Source of the DNA: an uncultured Spirochaetales bacterium
Lineage (GTDB): Bacteria; Spirochaetota; Spirochaetia; Sphaerochaetales; Sphaerochaetaceae
Reading direction: 5' to 3'
DNA length: 64,000 nucleotides
NCBI GenBank assembly: GCA_934247875.1
Contig: CAKQJZ010000001.1
Span: 1 to 64,000 of the forward strand
Shown here: piece after piece, positions 15,799 through 24,225 of the stretch
Position numbering within the stretch: position 1 is the first letter of the stretch
How the letters are laid out: every line of letters begins with the position of its first letter
Notes under the pieces: generated by a model
What the model saw: the letters and a program-made list of their open reading frames with translations, nothing else
Databases searched by the model: none
What the model was told of the DNA's origin: nothing
Program-made: the position numbers and the translations under genes

Positions 15799-17136
15799 GT
15801 GGATGAAGCTGTTAGATTAACCAAGAACGAAACAATCAAAAAACAAGGGCAAAGCGACTAGAGAGCGCCACGCTAAGATGCGCCCTGTTGCTATAGAATT
15901 AAAGCTTGATCTTAATTGCCTTAACATCAAAGAGCGTTCTAAACTGTTCTCTTATTTCACTGAGTGCCGATGGCTCTGCAATTACTTATTAAGCTTATCC
16001 AAAGATGAATTCATCTCTTTCGATACCAAGACACGTGATATAACATCACTTGATAAGGATGGCAATGCCGTTGAACGTCATTTGGATTTGCCAGCTAAAT
16101 TCATCCAATCAGTCAAAGCAGGCCTTGTACAGGATATGGCTTCGCTTGCTGCAAAGAGAGAGAGAAGACAGGCAAGGCCAATGGCAAGCTGAAGTTCCGT
16201 TCTGAGTATAATGCCATTCATCTGAACCAATATGAGGATACTCATTGGATTGTCAATGGTTCAGATGGAAATAAGAATGGGAAGTATAAGAATACTATTC
16301 ATATAGCAGGCATCAGGCGCCCTATCAGAGTATTTGGCATGAAGAGAATACAGGCTGGTGCTGAATTCTCATGTGCCAGATTGGTTAAGAGACCATCTGG
16401 CATTTATCTGATGCTGACATGCTTTGTTCCTAATAACAATACAGAGCTTAATACTAAAGCCATTGGTTTTGATAATGCCATCGGCATCGACTTCGGCATC
16501 AAGACTACTATAACAACCTCTGAAAATGAGAAGTTTGATATATCAATCCGAGAATCGAAACGCCTGAAAGGACTGCAGCGGAAGCTTGCACGTCAAATAA
16601 AGGGTTCCAGGGGCTGGTATAATACCAAGCATCTCATAAAGAGGGAGTATGAGCATATTGCAAACAGACGAAGAGATAAGGCGAATAAGACTTATCACAA
16701 TCTGATTACAAAACACAGCTTAATCGTCATGCAGGATGAGAATATAGCTGGATGGCACAAAGGACTCTTTGGAAAGCAGGTTCAGAACTCAGCTTTAGGC
16801 ACTATCAAGGATAAACTCTTGCATAGTCCTAAAGCGATGGTAATCAACAGATACTTTCCATCTACGAAGATGTGCCCAAACTGTGGTGCAATCAAAAACG
16901 ATATCTCACTATCTGACAGAACATACATCTGTGATTGTTGTGGCTATACTGAGGATAGAGACGCCAAAAGCGGCAAAGCACTGCTTCTAGCAGGTAAGCA
17001 TTTAATCACCTGCTCTTGTGCGGAACACACGAGTACTCCAGTGGAGGGGATGTCTGACTTCGATACTCAATTTGAGATATGGAAGCGGTCCTCGAACATA
17101 AAAGAAGCTGGAAGCCTCTCCCTTAGCAGATGCTAG
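15799..17136 (+). pseudogene. tnpB: tnpB, RNA-guided nuclease of an IS605-type element, frameshifted
   Basis: Two open segments together read as one TnpB of about 415-440 residues. The N-terminal part is open at 15878-16192; the RuvC part is open to 17136. They are joined by a frame change in an AG repeat (16155-16165): continuing in the other frame gives TGKANGKLKFRSEYNAIH and runs into the second segment. A second frame change at a six-A run (15838-15843) would extend the N-terminus to a GTG at 15799. RuvC-I GIDFGIKTT, RuvC-II QDENIAGW, the zinc finger CPNCG/CDCCG and RuvC-III EDRDAKSGKA are all intact. As written, no full-length protein is made. Confidence 0.8.
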
Positions 17137-17151
17137 GAAGAGGTAGTTCAC
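17000..17151 (+). ncRNA. candidate omega/reRNA overlapping the 3' end of tnpB
   Basis: In TnpB systems the guide RNA is derived from the 3' end of tnpB and the element right end, with the guide in flanking DNA. Here the GC-richer, structured stretch ends in the right-end hairpin plus GTAGTTCAC, and the guide would start near 17152. Its 5' boundary is a guess. Confidence 0.4.
17115..17143 (+). repeat. right-end hairpin of the tnpB element
   Basis: CCTCT (17115-17119) pairs with AGAGG (17139-17143), enclosing a second stem CTTAGCA/TGCTAGG with one bulge; TTCAC follows at 17147-17151. This is the usual right-end architecture. Confidence 0.65.
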
Positions 17152-17187
17152 CATAATTTATGATTACATAAAAATAATCAAATTAAT

Positions 17188-17216
17188 TTGACATACACAT
17201 TAATGCATGTGATACT
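17188..17216 (+). promoter_or_regulatory. promoter of the serA-serC-lrp operon
   Basis: A consensus TTGACA (17188-17193), a 17-base spacer and GATACT (17211-17216), with a TG extended -10 at 17208-17209. It lies 37 bases past the tnpB right end. Confidence 0.8.
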
Positions 17217-17247
17217 TTTTTATAAATATAGAAATAAGGAGATCGTT

Positions 17248-18132
17248 ATGTTGATTCTTATATCAGATGCATTTGATAAAAGTCTTCCTGGAAAACTATC
17301 AGTATTTGGCGAAGTAACAGAGGATACATCTCGCTTGAAAGAAGCTGATGTGCTTTTGATTCGTTCTAAAACAAAAGCTACAAGTGAATATCTTTCTGAA
17401 GCTAAAAAACTTAAGCTCATTATCCGCGGCGGCGTTGGCATGGATAATATCGATAAAGACTATTGCCGTGAGCATGGCATCATTGCTACTAACACACCTC
17501 GCTCTTCAGCTATTGCTGTTGCAGAGCTTGCATTCGCATTGATGATCTCCACACCTTGTCATATTCCTTTCTATGATAGCACAATGAAGAAGGGTGAGTG
17601 GGCAAAGAAGACTAAGAGAACAGAGCTTTATGGCAAGACATTAGCTCTTCTTGGTATTGGAAATATTGCAACTAAAGTTGCAGAAAGAGCTCAGGCATTT
17701 GGAATGAAGGTTGTTGCTTATGATAAGTATGTAGCTTCTTCTCCTGTTGCTGAGATGATGAGTCTTGAAGATGCTGTTAAGAATGCTGATTACATCTCAA
17801 TGCACCTTCCATTTACTCCAGAGACAGATAAGATGGTCAATGCTGAGTTAATCTCCAAAATGACTAAAGCTCCTGTTATCATCAATACAGGACGTGGCAA
17901 GTGCGTAGATGAGGCAGCTGTAGCAGATGCGCTTAAGAGCGGCAAGCTCTCATGGTTCTGCACTGATGTATATTCATCTGAGCCTCCAGTAATTGCAGAG
18001 AATCCACTATTCTCTTGTGATAACGTAACATTCTCACCACACGTTGGTGCTAATACAGTTGAAAACCTCCTCAGAATCGGAGAAGAGGTATTCGAGACAA
18101 TCAAGAAATACAAAGAGGAGGGTAAAATCTGA
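17248..18132 (+). CDS. serA: D-3-phosphoglycerate dehydrogenase family (short form)
   Basis: A 294-residue NAD-dependent 2-hydroxyacid dehydrogenase. Adjacency to serC supports phosphoglycerate dehydrogenase, the first step of serine synthesis. Visible motifs are the Rossmann LALLGIGNIATKVAE (about residues 131-145, a variant of GxGxxG), catalytic Arg in NTGRGKCVDE, Glu in SSEPP and His in SPHVGANT. It lacks the C-terminal ACT domain that gives serine feedback in long SerA, so control may instead be transcriptional through the Lrp-type gene downstream. The start is ATG 17248, seven bases after an AAGGAG ribosome site; an upstream ATG at 17188 lies inside the promoter. Confidence 0.88.
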   Translation: MLILISDAFDKSLPGKLSVFGEVTEDTSRLKEADVLLIRSKTKATSEYLSEAKKLKLIIRGGVGMDNIDKDYCREHGIIATNTPRSSAIAVAELAFALMISTPCHIPFYDSTMKKGEWAKKTKRTELYGKTLALLGIGNIATKVAERAQAFGMKVVAYDKYVASSPVAEMMSLEDAVKNADYISMHLPFTPETDKMVNAELISKMTKAPVIINTGRGKCVDEAAVADALKSGKLSWFCTDVYSSEPPVIAENPLFSCDNVTFSPHVGANTVENLLRIGEEVFETIKKYKEEGKI

Positions 18133-19214
18133 TGTCTAGAAAAATGAATTTCTTCGCTGGTCCTTCTACAATGCCATTAGAAGTACTAGAAGCTATCCAA
18201 AAAGATATTGTTGATTACAAAGGCAAGGGCCTTTCAATGATTGAAGCATCCCACAGAGGTGGAATGTTTGAAGAGATGTATGATGAGTGCTTAGCTGATT
18301 TCAGAAAGCTATTGAATATCCCTGAGAACTACGATGTATATTTCCTCGGTGGCGGTGCAACTCTTCAGTTCACAATGATTCCTAATGCTTTCTTAAAGCC
18401 AGGCTTAGTTGCTGACTATTGCAGAACTGGTACATGGTCAAATAAAGCATGTGATGATGCTAAGAAGATTGGCGATGTCAATGTATACTTTGATGGAAAG
18501 GAAAGTGGATTCACAACTCTTCCAGATCCAAAGACAGTAAAGCCAAGTGAGAATTCTGCTTATCTATATCTATGCTCAAACGAGACAATCGGAGGCATTG
18601 AGTGGCAGTCATTCCCAACTACAGGTGATGTTCCTCTTATTGCAGATATGTCATCAGACATCCTCTCACGCCCAGTAGACGTTAAGAACTTCGCAATGAT
18701 ATATGGTGGTGTTCAGAAGAATCTGGGACCTGCTGGTGCTACATTCATCATCATGAGACATGATATGCTAGAGCGTCAGAGAGAGAACCTCACTGCATAC
18801 ATGAACTACTCACTCCATGCAAAAGAGAAGGGACTATATAATACTCCTCCTGTTTTCTCTATCTGGGGTGTTAAGCTGATGCTTGAGTGGATCTTGAAAA
18901 ATGGTGGAGCTGAAGGCATGGAGAAACGTGCTATTGAGAAATCTGGCTACATCTATGATGTTATTGATTCTTCTCCTTTCTGGAGATGTCCTGTAGACAA
19001 GAACTATCGCTCAAGAATGAACGTAGTATTCCGTCTTCCAAGTGAAGAGCTAGAGGCTAAGTTCGTAGAAGAGAGCAAGAAGGAAGGCATGCTAGGTCTT
19101 AAGGGCCACAGAAGCGTTGGTGGTCTCCGTGCATCTCTATACAATTCACTGCCAATGGAAGATGCAAAAGCTCTTGCTGAGTTCATGAGAGAGTTCGAAA
19201 GAAAGAACGGTTGA
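18132..19214 (+). CDS. serC: phosphoserine aminotransferase
   Basis: A 360-residue PLP enzyme that converts 3-phosphohydroxypyruvate and glutamate to phosphoserine and 2-oxoglutarate (serine synthesis; also usable in pyridoxal phosphate synthesis). The N-terminus NFFAGPSTMPLEVLE and the PLP-lysine region MIYGGVQKNLGPAG (about residues 191-204) are diagnostic of SerC. The ATG overlaps the serA stop by one base, so the pair is translationally coupled. Confidence 0.96.
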   Translation: MSRKMNFFAGPSTMPLEVLEAIQKDIVDYKGKGLSMIEASHRGGMFEEMYDECLADFRKLLNIPENYDVYFLGGGATLQFTMIPNAFLKPGLVADYCRTGTWSNKACDDAKKIGDVNVYFDGKESGFTTLPDPKTVKPSENSAYLYLCSNETIGGIEWQSFPTTGDVPLIADMSSDILSRPVDVKNFAMIYGGVQKNLGPAGATFIIMRHDMLERQRENLTAYMNYSLHAKEKGLYNTPPVFSIWGVKLMLEWILKNGGAEGMEKRAIEKSGYIYDVIDSSPFWRCPVDKNYRSRMNVVFRLPSEELEAKFVEESKKEGMLGLKGHRSVGGLRASLYNSLPMEDAKALAEFMREFERKNG

Positions 19215-19216
19215 TT

Positions 19217-19669
19217 ATGAAGAAGATTGACGAGACTAATAAGTCAATTATCAAGCAGCTACAAGATGGAAGAAAGCCTTTCTCAGCTATTGCTGATGAG
19301 CTTAACATTACAGAAAACACTGTAAGGTCCAGAGTGAAATCACTTTTAGAGGAGGGCGTTCTCCAGATCTCCGGCTTAGTTAATCCAGAGTACATTCCTG
19401 GCATGCAGGTTGTAATGATGGGCGTTAAGCTAAAGACAATGGATCTTGAGAGGAAGGCCAAAGAGTTCTGCGAGCTTAGAGGCGTAGTTTCTGTAGCAGT
19501 TGTTACAGGGCGTTATGACTTGATGGTTCAGTTAGTGCTCTCTGAAGAAGAGAATCTCTCGCTCTTGCAATTCTTCTCAACAGAGGTAACTAAGATCGAA
19601 GATGTGCTTGATGTTGAGACATATGTGGTTTATCAATCGCATAATCTGATGGTTCCTTTTATTTTATGA
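19217..19669 (+). CDS. Lrp/AsnC family transcriptional regulator
   Basis: A 150-residue regulator. The N-terminal winged helix-turn-helix begins DETNKSIIKQLQDGRKPFSA (about residues 4-23), with the recognition helix in TENTVRSRVKSL. The RAM/effector domain follows (VMMGVKLKTMD ... VTGRYDLMVQLV), which in this family binds amino acids and drives octamer formation. Position in the serA-serC operon suggests control of serine or amino-acid metabolism, as inference. I use ATG 19217; the in-frame TTG at 19211 overlaps the serC stop. The ribosome site is weak, consistent with coupling. Confidence 0.88.
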   Translation: MKKIDETNKSIIKQLQDGRKPFSAIADELNITENTVRSRVKSLLEEGVLQISGLVNPEYIPGMQVVMMGVKLKTMDLERKAKEFCELRGVVSVAVVTGRYDLMVQLVLSEEENLSLLQFFSTEVTKIEDVLDVETYVVYQSHNLMVPFIL

Positions 19670-19680
19670 TTAATGATGAG

Positions 19681-19709
19681 TTCCCTAGCGCGCCTAGGGA
19701 ATTCCTTTG
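19681..19709 (+). terminator. terminator of the serA operon
   Basis: TTCCCTAG (19681-19688) and CTAGGGAA (19694-19701) form a perfect 8-bp stem with a five-base loop, followed by TTCCTTT. The T tract is short. Confidence 0.65.
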
Positions 19710-19730
19710 ACTATATCTCCTCTCTGTTTT

Positions 19731-19741
19731 TGGTATATAAT
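19731..19741 (+). promoter_or_regulatory. extended -10 promoter of the dihydroorotate-dehydrogenase-like gene
   Basis: TGGTATATAAT contains a TG-N-TATATA extended -10 and an overlapping TATAAT. A TTGACT at 19707-19712 is too far for a standard -35 (21-23 bases). Confidence 0.4.
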
Positions 19742-19761
19742 GATTTTAATTGGAGGCTTAA

Positions 19762-20739
19762 ATGGCATCACTTAATACTAAATATCTATCCATGGATCTT
19801 AAAAGCCCTGTAATCGTTTCAGCAGGTCCTCTTACTCAGAATATCGTATCGCTAAAGAAGTGTGAGGAAGCAGGTGCTGGTGCTGTTGTCCTGAAGTCAA
19901 TCTTCGAGGAGCAGATTGAGAGCGATGTTTCTAATGAATATGATAGCAATGAGGAGTATCTGACACACTCAACAGCTGAAGCTGCTTATAAGGCACAGAG
20001 CAGGGATTTCTATATCGATAAGTATATGAAGCTTTTAGTAGCGGCTAAGAAGGAGCTTTCTATTCCTGTCATTGCATCTATTTGCTGCAAGAGCCGTGAT
20101 AACTGGGCAGAGTATGCTTCTCGCTTTATCGCTTGCGGCGCAGATGCTATAGAGCTCAACTACTATCCGATTGCATCTGATGCTTCAGTTCCAGGCTCTG
20201 AGGTCGATAAAGCACTAGAGTCATTTGTGAAGTTTGCTAGAAAGAAGATCTCTTGTCCTCTTTCAATCAAGATTGGATATAAATATTCATCTCTTGCAAA
20301 TACTATCAGAATGTTTGATAGAGAAGGCATTGATGCAGCTGTTCTATTCAACAGATTCTTCCGTCCAGATATCGACATTGAATCAATGTCATTCATAAAT
20401 GGCATTCCTACATCATCTCCTAATGATTATGGTGAAGCTCTTAGATGGATTGGGCTAATGAGCGGAGAGGTCAAGATGGATCTTGCAGGAAACACTGGAA
20501 TATATAGCGGCGAAACTGCTATAAAGATGCTGTTGGCTGGTGCTAAGGCTGTAGAGGTTTGCTCTGTAGTCATCAAAGATGGCTTCTCTGCTATTACTAA
20601 GATCAATAGAGATATTGAATCATGGATGGAGAGAAAGAACTTTGCTGATATTGCTTCTTTCTGTGGCAAGCTTGCTGAAGAGAGAAACAGTGAAGGCTAT
20701 AAATGGGAGAGGACTCAGTTCCTGAAGACAATCAATTAA
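19762..20739 (+). CDS. dihydroorotate-dehydrogenase-like FMN protein
   Basis: A 325-residue TIM-barrel flavoprotein of the PyrD-like family. Features are the N-terminal KSPVIVSAGPLTQNI, the substrate/FMN strand CGADAIELNYYP (about residues 125-136) and the phosphate-binding AGNTGIYSGETAIKMLLAGA (about 236-255). The usual catalytic NCSCPN-type loop is not obvious, so dihydroorotate may not be the substrate; many such proteins are annotated only as DHODH-like. A GGAGG ribosome site precedes the ATG. The stop overlaps the acyltransferase start (TAATG). Confidence 0.8.
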   Translation: MASLNTKYLSMDLKSPVIVSAGPLTQNIVSLKKCEEAGAGAVVLKSIFEEQIESDVSNEYDSNEEYLTHSTAEAAYKAQSRDFYIDKYMKLLVAAKKELSIPVIASICCKSRDNWAEYASRFIACGADAIELNYYPIASDASVPGSEVDKALESFVKFARKKISCPLSIKIGYKYSSLANTIRMFDREGIDAAVLFNRFFRPDIDIESMSFINGIPTSSPNDYGEALRWIGLMSGEVKMDLAGNTGIYSGETAIKMLLAGAKAVEVCSVVIKDGFSAITKINRDIESWMERKNFADIASFCGKLAEERNSEGYKWERTQFLKTIN

Positions 20740-21863
20740 TGAACTATTCTGAATATGAAGATATTGCGCCTTATAGAGGCGAAGCTGTAAAAGAGGCAAT
20801 AGCTAGACTCCTTGAAAAACGTGAGTTCTTAGGAGCTTTTGCCTATGTTATTGCTAATGGCGATTTTGAAGCTGCTAAGAAGATCATCGATACTATCATG
20901 GCAAGCATCAAGAAGGTCCAAAGCTATGAAGATTTCCAGCGCTATGTTACAGCAGGTGTTCTGATTCCTGCTGTGCTTGAGAAGACTACTTCTGAGTTTA
21001 GCGTCAGCGGTGTTGAGAAGCTTGATCCTAATAAGGGTTATCTCTTTATTTCTACTCATAGAGATATAATCCTGGATTGCGCACTTCTTGATTATGCACT
21101 GATGAAGGGCGGCAAGCCTTTTTGCGAGATGGCTTTTGGCGACAATCTCATTGCAAATAAGTTTGTTGAAGATCTATTCAGATTGAATGGTGGCGTAATA
21201 GTCAGAAGAGAGCTTCCTCTAAGAGAGAAATATCTTGAGTCTATTAAGCTCAGCAAGTACTTTGTCGATGTTGTTACTGAAGAGAATAAATCAATCTGGG
21301 TTGCGCAGAAATCAGGACGCAGCAAAGATGGCATAGATAATACTCAGCCAGGCATTATCAAGATGCTCTATCTCTCAAAGCGTGGCAGTGGCATTAGCTT
21401 CTCAGATTTGATTAAGAGCGTGAATATCGTGCCTGTTGCTATTAGCTATCAATATGACCCGAATGATATCAACAAGGGTAGAGAAGAAGTCAAGAAGGCA
21501 ATGGACGGCGGTCACTATGAGAAGAAGAAATATGAAGATCTCATTAGCATGGTCCGTGGCATGAGATGTGCTAAAGGCAAAGTTCATGTTTCAATTGGAG
21601 ATCCTCTTACTGCTGAATATTCAAATCCAGAAGAAGTTGCACGCGAGATAGATAGGCAGATCCATAAAATCTATAAGCTATATAACACAAACTATATTGC
21701 TTATGACTATCTTGAGCATAGCAAAAGATTCACATCTCTATATGATGGTCTTGATCCAGAAGCATTCATCAATAGCTTCTCTCACTTGAAAGAAGATGTA
21801 AGAGACTATGTCTTGAATGCTTATGCTAACCCTGTTCGAATGATGCTAAGTGAAGAAAATTAG
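20739..21863 (+). CDS. glycerophospholipid acyltransferase (PlsC/PlsB-like)
   Basis: A 374-residue acyltransferase with the catalytic HxxxxD motif as THRDIILD (H at about residue 105). Further blocks are GVIVRRELP and VNIVPVAISYQYDPND, the last matching the motif IV Pro of this superfamily. It probably acylates glycerol phosphate or a related lipid precursor at the inner membrane face; the acceptor cannot be told from sequence. Start ATG 20739 overlaps the previous stop; a longer start at 20703 lies within the upstream gene and adds a non-conserved extension. Confidence 0.78.
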   Translation: MNYSEYEDIAPYRGEAVKEAIARLLEKREFLGAFAYVIANGDFEAAKKIIDTIMASIKKVQSYEDFQRYVTAGVLIPAVLEKTTSEFSVSGVEKLDPNKGYLFISTHRDIILDCALLDYALMKGGKPFCEMAFGDNLIANKFVEDLFRLNGGVIVRRELPLREKYLESIKLSKYFVDVVTEENKSIWVAQKSGRSKDGIDNTQPGIIKMLYLSKRGSGISFSDLIKSVNIVPVAISYQYDPNDINKGREEVKKAMDGGHYEKKKYEDLISMVRGMRCAKGKVHVSIGDPLTAEYSNPEEVAREIDRQIHKIYKLYNTNYIAYDYLEHSKRFTSLYDGLDPEAFINSFSHLKEDVRDYVLNAYANPVRMMLSEEN

Positions 21864-22431
21864 ACTCTGCTTGATATTATTGATCACTCTCTCTTTCGCC
21901 TCTTGTGCGAAGGAGGGGTTTGACCTTTATTCTGTAAAAGCAGTCAGAAAAATCAGTGCAAGCGTCGATAAAGACGGAGTGCTACTTGGCATAAAAGAGT
22001 GCGTAGCGCTTAACGTAAGACTCTCTGATGATGAAATCTACACATATAGAGTAAGCTATCCAGATCTTGATCTGGCTTATGAGGGCACTATAAGAAATGG
22101 AGAAGAAGCAATTCTTGAGATTACTCAAGGTGCTCATTTCGCATCAGGTGAATATAAAGTTGTAATCACCAATGAAGACGGAAGCGATAAAGATTCTTCA
22201 TTTGCGCTTTTATCTTATGATTTAGATAATCTTCCGCACTATGATTCAAGTGGCATTTATAAAGGTTCTGAGAATGTTGTTATTGCTCTAGAAAACAATG
22301 ATGGAATAGTCTCAGCTACTCCAGATGATTCAATAGATTTATCTGCGTTTAGCAGTGCAATATTCACATATCGCGATAAGTATGGAAATGAGATAACTCT
22401 CAAAGAAGAGTTAATGAGTCCTTCCAACTAG
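21850..22431 (+). CDS. small lipoprotein of unknown function
   Basis: A 193-residue protein with a signal peptide and lipobox LSFASC (Cys at residue 19), so it is lipid-anchored in the envelope. The mature part looks beta-rich and immunoglobulin-like (alternating strands, for example EYKVVITNEDGSD). It starts with GTG at 21850, 14 bases inside the acyltransferase gene, and its last 21 bases overlap the convergent mutL. No family recognised. Confidence 0.7.
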   Translation: MKKIRLCLILLITLSFASCAKEGFDLYSVKAVRKISASVDKDGVLLGIKECVALNVRLSDDEIYTYRVSYPDLDLAYEGTIRNGEEAILEITQGAHFASGEYKVVITNEDGSDKDSSFALLSYDLDNLPHYDSSGIYKGSENVVIALENNDGIVSATPDDSIDLSAFSSAIFTYRDKYGNEITLKEELMSPSN

Positions 22432-24225
22432 CTCTCTTAGCTTCTTTTCAGATACTTTAATCAGGAATGTTCTTCCATGAGGGCAGACTGGCTCACTCAT
22501 TCTGAATACTTTATCAAGGAGTGCTTCTGCGCTCCACTTGTCGATAGAGTCTCCTGCTTTGATTGCAGCTTTGCACGCAATTATCGCAAATAGCTTCGCA
22601 TCGAGTTCTTCTTCATCTGCTCTTGCGCTAGTTATGAAGTCAGTAAGCTCTGTCTCTATTCCCCTGCATACAGCAGGCAGTGCGTTGATTTCCCACTTGC
22701 CATCAGCTTCACGAGAAAGCATAATGCCAAGAGTTGTATAGATATGTGAGTGGTTAGTCAGAAATGCATCTGTTTCACTATCAACTTCAAGCTTTATTGG
22801 AACAAGCAGTGGCTGGATTGTATTCTGCTCCAGAAGCTCATTGTATAGTATTCTCTCATGTGCAGCATGCTGATCGACAAGGTATAGATCATCATCTTTT
22901 TCTGCTATCAGAAATAGATTGAATGCCTGTCCAATGTAACGGAAAGAAATCTTTTCTTCTTTTGCTTCTTCCTTTATCTCAGCTTTTATCTCTTCTTTTG
23001 CTTTTTCATTAAGTTCTCTTAGCTTCTTGGCTTTCTCGACCCAATCTCTATCGCTGCTTCTGTATTCAGTTCTTCTCTCTGTTAGAAGAGAACTTGAAGG
23101 CTCTTCTTTTATTCGTTCTTTAGGGATATAGCTAGAGAATGTCTCTCTTTTCTCTTCTTTGAATGAAGAGAATGTCTCTTTAGAAGAGGAGGGGATATAG
23201 AATTCTTTTTGAACTGGCTCAAGCGTAGGTATCTTTCTCTCTGCGCTCTTCTTTATAAGCGTTGTAATCGCATGATGAATCTCTTGCAGATTTCTTAGCT
23301 TCACTTCTTTTTTAGCAGGATGGATATTGAAATCTACAAGCTCGCTTTTATCCTCTATGAAGAGAGAAGCCACAGGGTAGCTTCCTCCTGGGAGCATCTC
23401 ACCGTAGCCATAGATTATTGCCTGTACAAGCGAGTATTCTTCAACAGGTCTTTTATTGACAAAGACTCTGATCTCTTTTCTATCGCTTCGCTTAACAGCT
23501 GAGCTTCCACCGATGATTGTGATTGAGAAGTCATCATAATCCTGATGCATCTCTGTGAAGTCTCCATCAAAATATCCAAGAGATCTATAGTAGAACATCA
23601 CTCTCTCTTTGAGTGTTTCCACGCTTGGCCAATCCAAGCGCAATGCACCATCTATAGTGAGTGTGAATCTGATATGAGGAAAAGCAAGTGCTTTGATAGT
23701 CAGAAGATTCCTGCAAAGCTGCGCTTCTGTAGCGTTGCGCTTTAAGAATGCACGACGCGCTGGAATATCTTTAAAGAGGTCTTCTGCTTCAACTACTGTG
23801 CCTTCTGCTGGGCCTCCATCTTCAACTTCATAACGCTTTCCATTATCTATTACAAGAGTTGATCCCTCTCCACTCTCTTTAGCTCTTGTTCTGATAGTAA
23901 GTTTTGAGACAGATGAGATAGAGTAGAGAGCTTCTCCACGGAATCCCATTGTGTTGATAGTATATAAATCATCAGAGTCTTTTATCTTGCTTGTTGCGTG
24001 GCGTTTGCCAATGAGCTCTAAGTCATCACGCAAAATCCCAGAGCCATTATCTTGGACTCTGATAAGGTCAATGCCACCACCTTCTATAGTAACTCTGATC
24101 TCAGTTGCACCAGAATCGATTGCGTTATCGAGGAATTCTCGAAGTACAGATTGAGGCCTTTCAATTACCTCTCCTGCTGCGATTCTTGCAGATAGGAGAG
24201 GGGATAGCAGATTGATTCTCTGCAT
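22411..24225 (-). CDS. mutL: DNA mismatch repair protein MutL
   Basis: A 604-residue MutL. The GHKL ATPase domain shows EVIERPQSVLREFLDNAIDSG (split here as the ATP/Mg-binding block, about residues 18-38), DNGSGI and GFRGEALYSI. A low-complexity Glu/Lys/Ser linker spans about 340-430. The C-terminal domain carries the endonuclease motif DQHAAHERILYNE (DQHAxxExxxxE), so this MutL probably nicks the new strand itself, as expected when MutH is absent. Its ATG overlaps the stop of the upstream beta-barrel gene by one base. No mutS is in the window. Confidence 0.96.
   Translation of the reverse strand: MQRINLLSPLLSARIAAGEVIERPQSVLREFLDNAIDSGATEIRVTIEGGGIDLIRVQDNGSGILRDDLELIGKRHATSKIKDSDDLYTINTMGFRGEALYSISSVSKLTIRTRAKESGEGSTLVIDNGKRYEVEDGGPAEGTVVEAEDLFKDIPARRAFLKRNATEAQLCRNLLTIKALAFPHIRFTLTIDGALRLDWPSVETLKERVMFYYRSLGYFDGDFTEMHQDYDDFSITIIGGSSAVKRSDRKEIRVFVNKRPVEEYSLVQAIIYGYGEMLPGGSYPVASLFIEDKSELVDFNIHPAKKEVKLRNLQEIHHAITTLIKKSAERKIPTLEPVQKEFYIPSSSKETFSSFKEEKRETFSSYIPKERIKEEPSSSLLTERRTEYRSSDRDWVEKAKKLRELNEKAKEEIKAEIKEEAKEEKISFRYIGQAFNLFLIAEKDDDLYLVDQHAAHERILYNELLEQNTIQPLLVPIKLEVDSETDAFLTNHSHIYTTLGIMLSREADGKWEINALPAVCRGIETELTDFITSARADEEELDAKLFAIIACKAAIKAGDSIDKWSAEALLDKVFRMSEPVCPHGRTFLIKVSEKKLRELVGRTH

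Larger units (their letters stand above)
15756..17151 (+). mobile_element. tnpB-only IS200/IS605-type (IS1341-like) element
   Basis: The element comprises a left-end hairpin (15756-15784), a broken tnpB (about 15799-17136) and a right-end hairpin (17115-17143) followed by TTCAC. No tnpA (Y1 transposase) is present, so it could only move in trans. A TTGAT pentamer at 15753-15757 touches the left hairpin and would match a known transposon-adjacent motif type (as in ISDra2), but the true left boundary cannot be fixed without an empty-site comparison. It sits between the rpsU terminator and the serA promoter and interrupts no visible gene. Confidence 0.7.
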
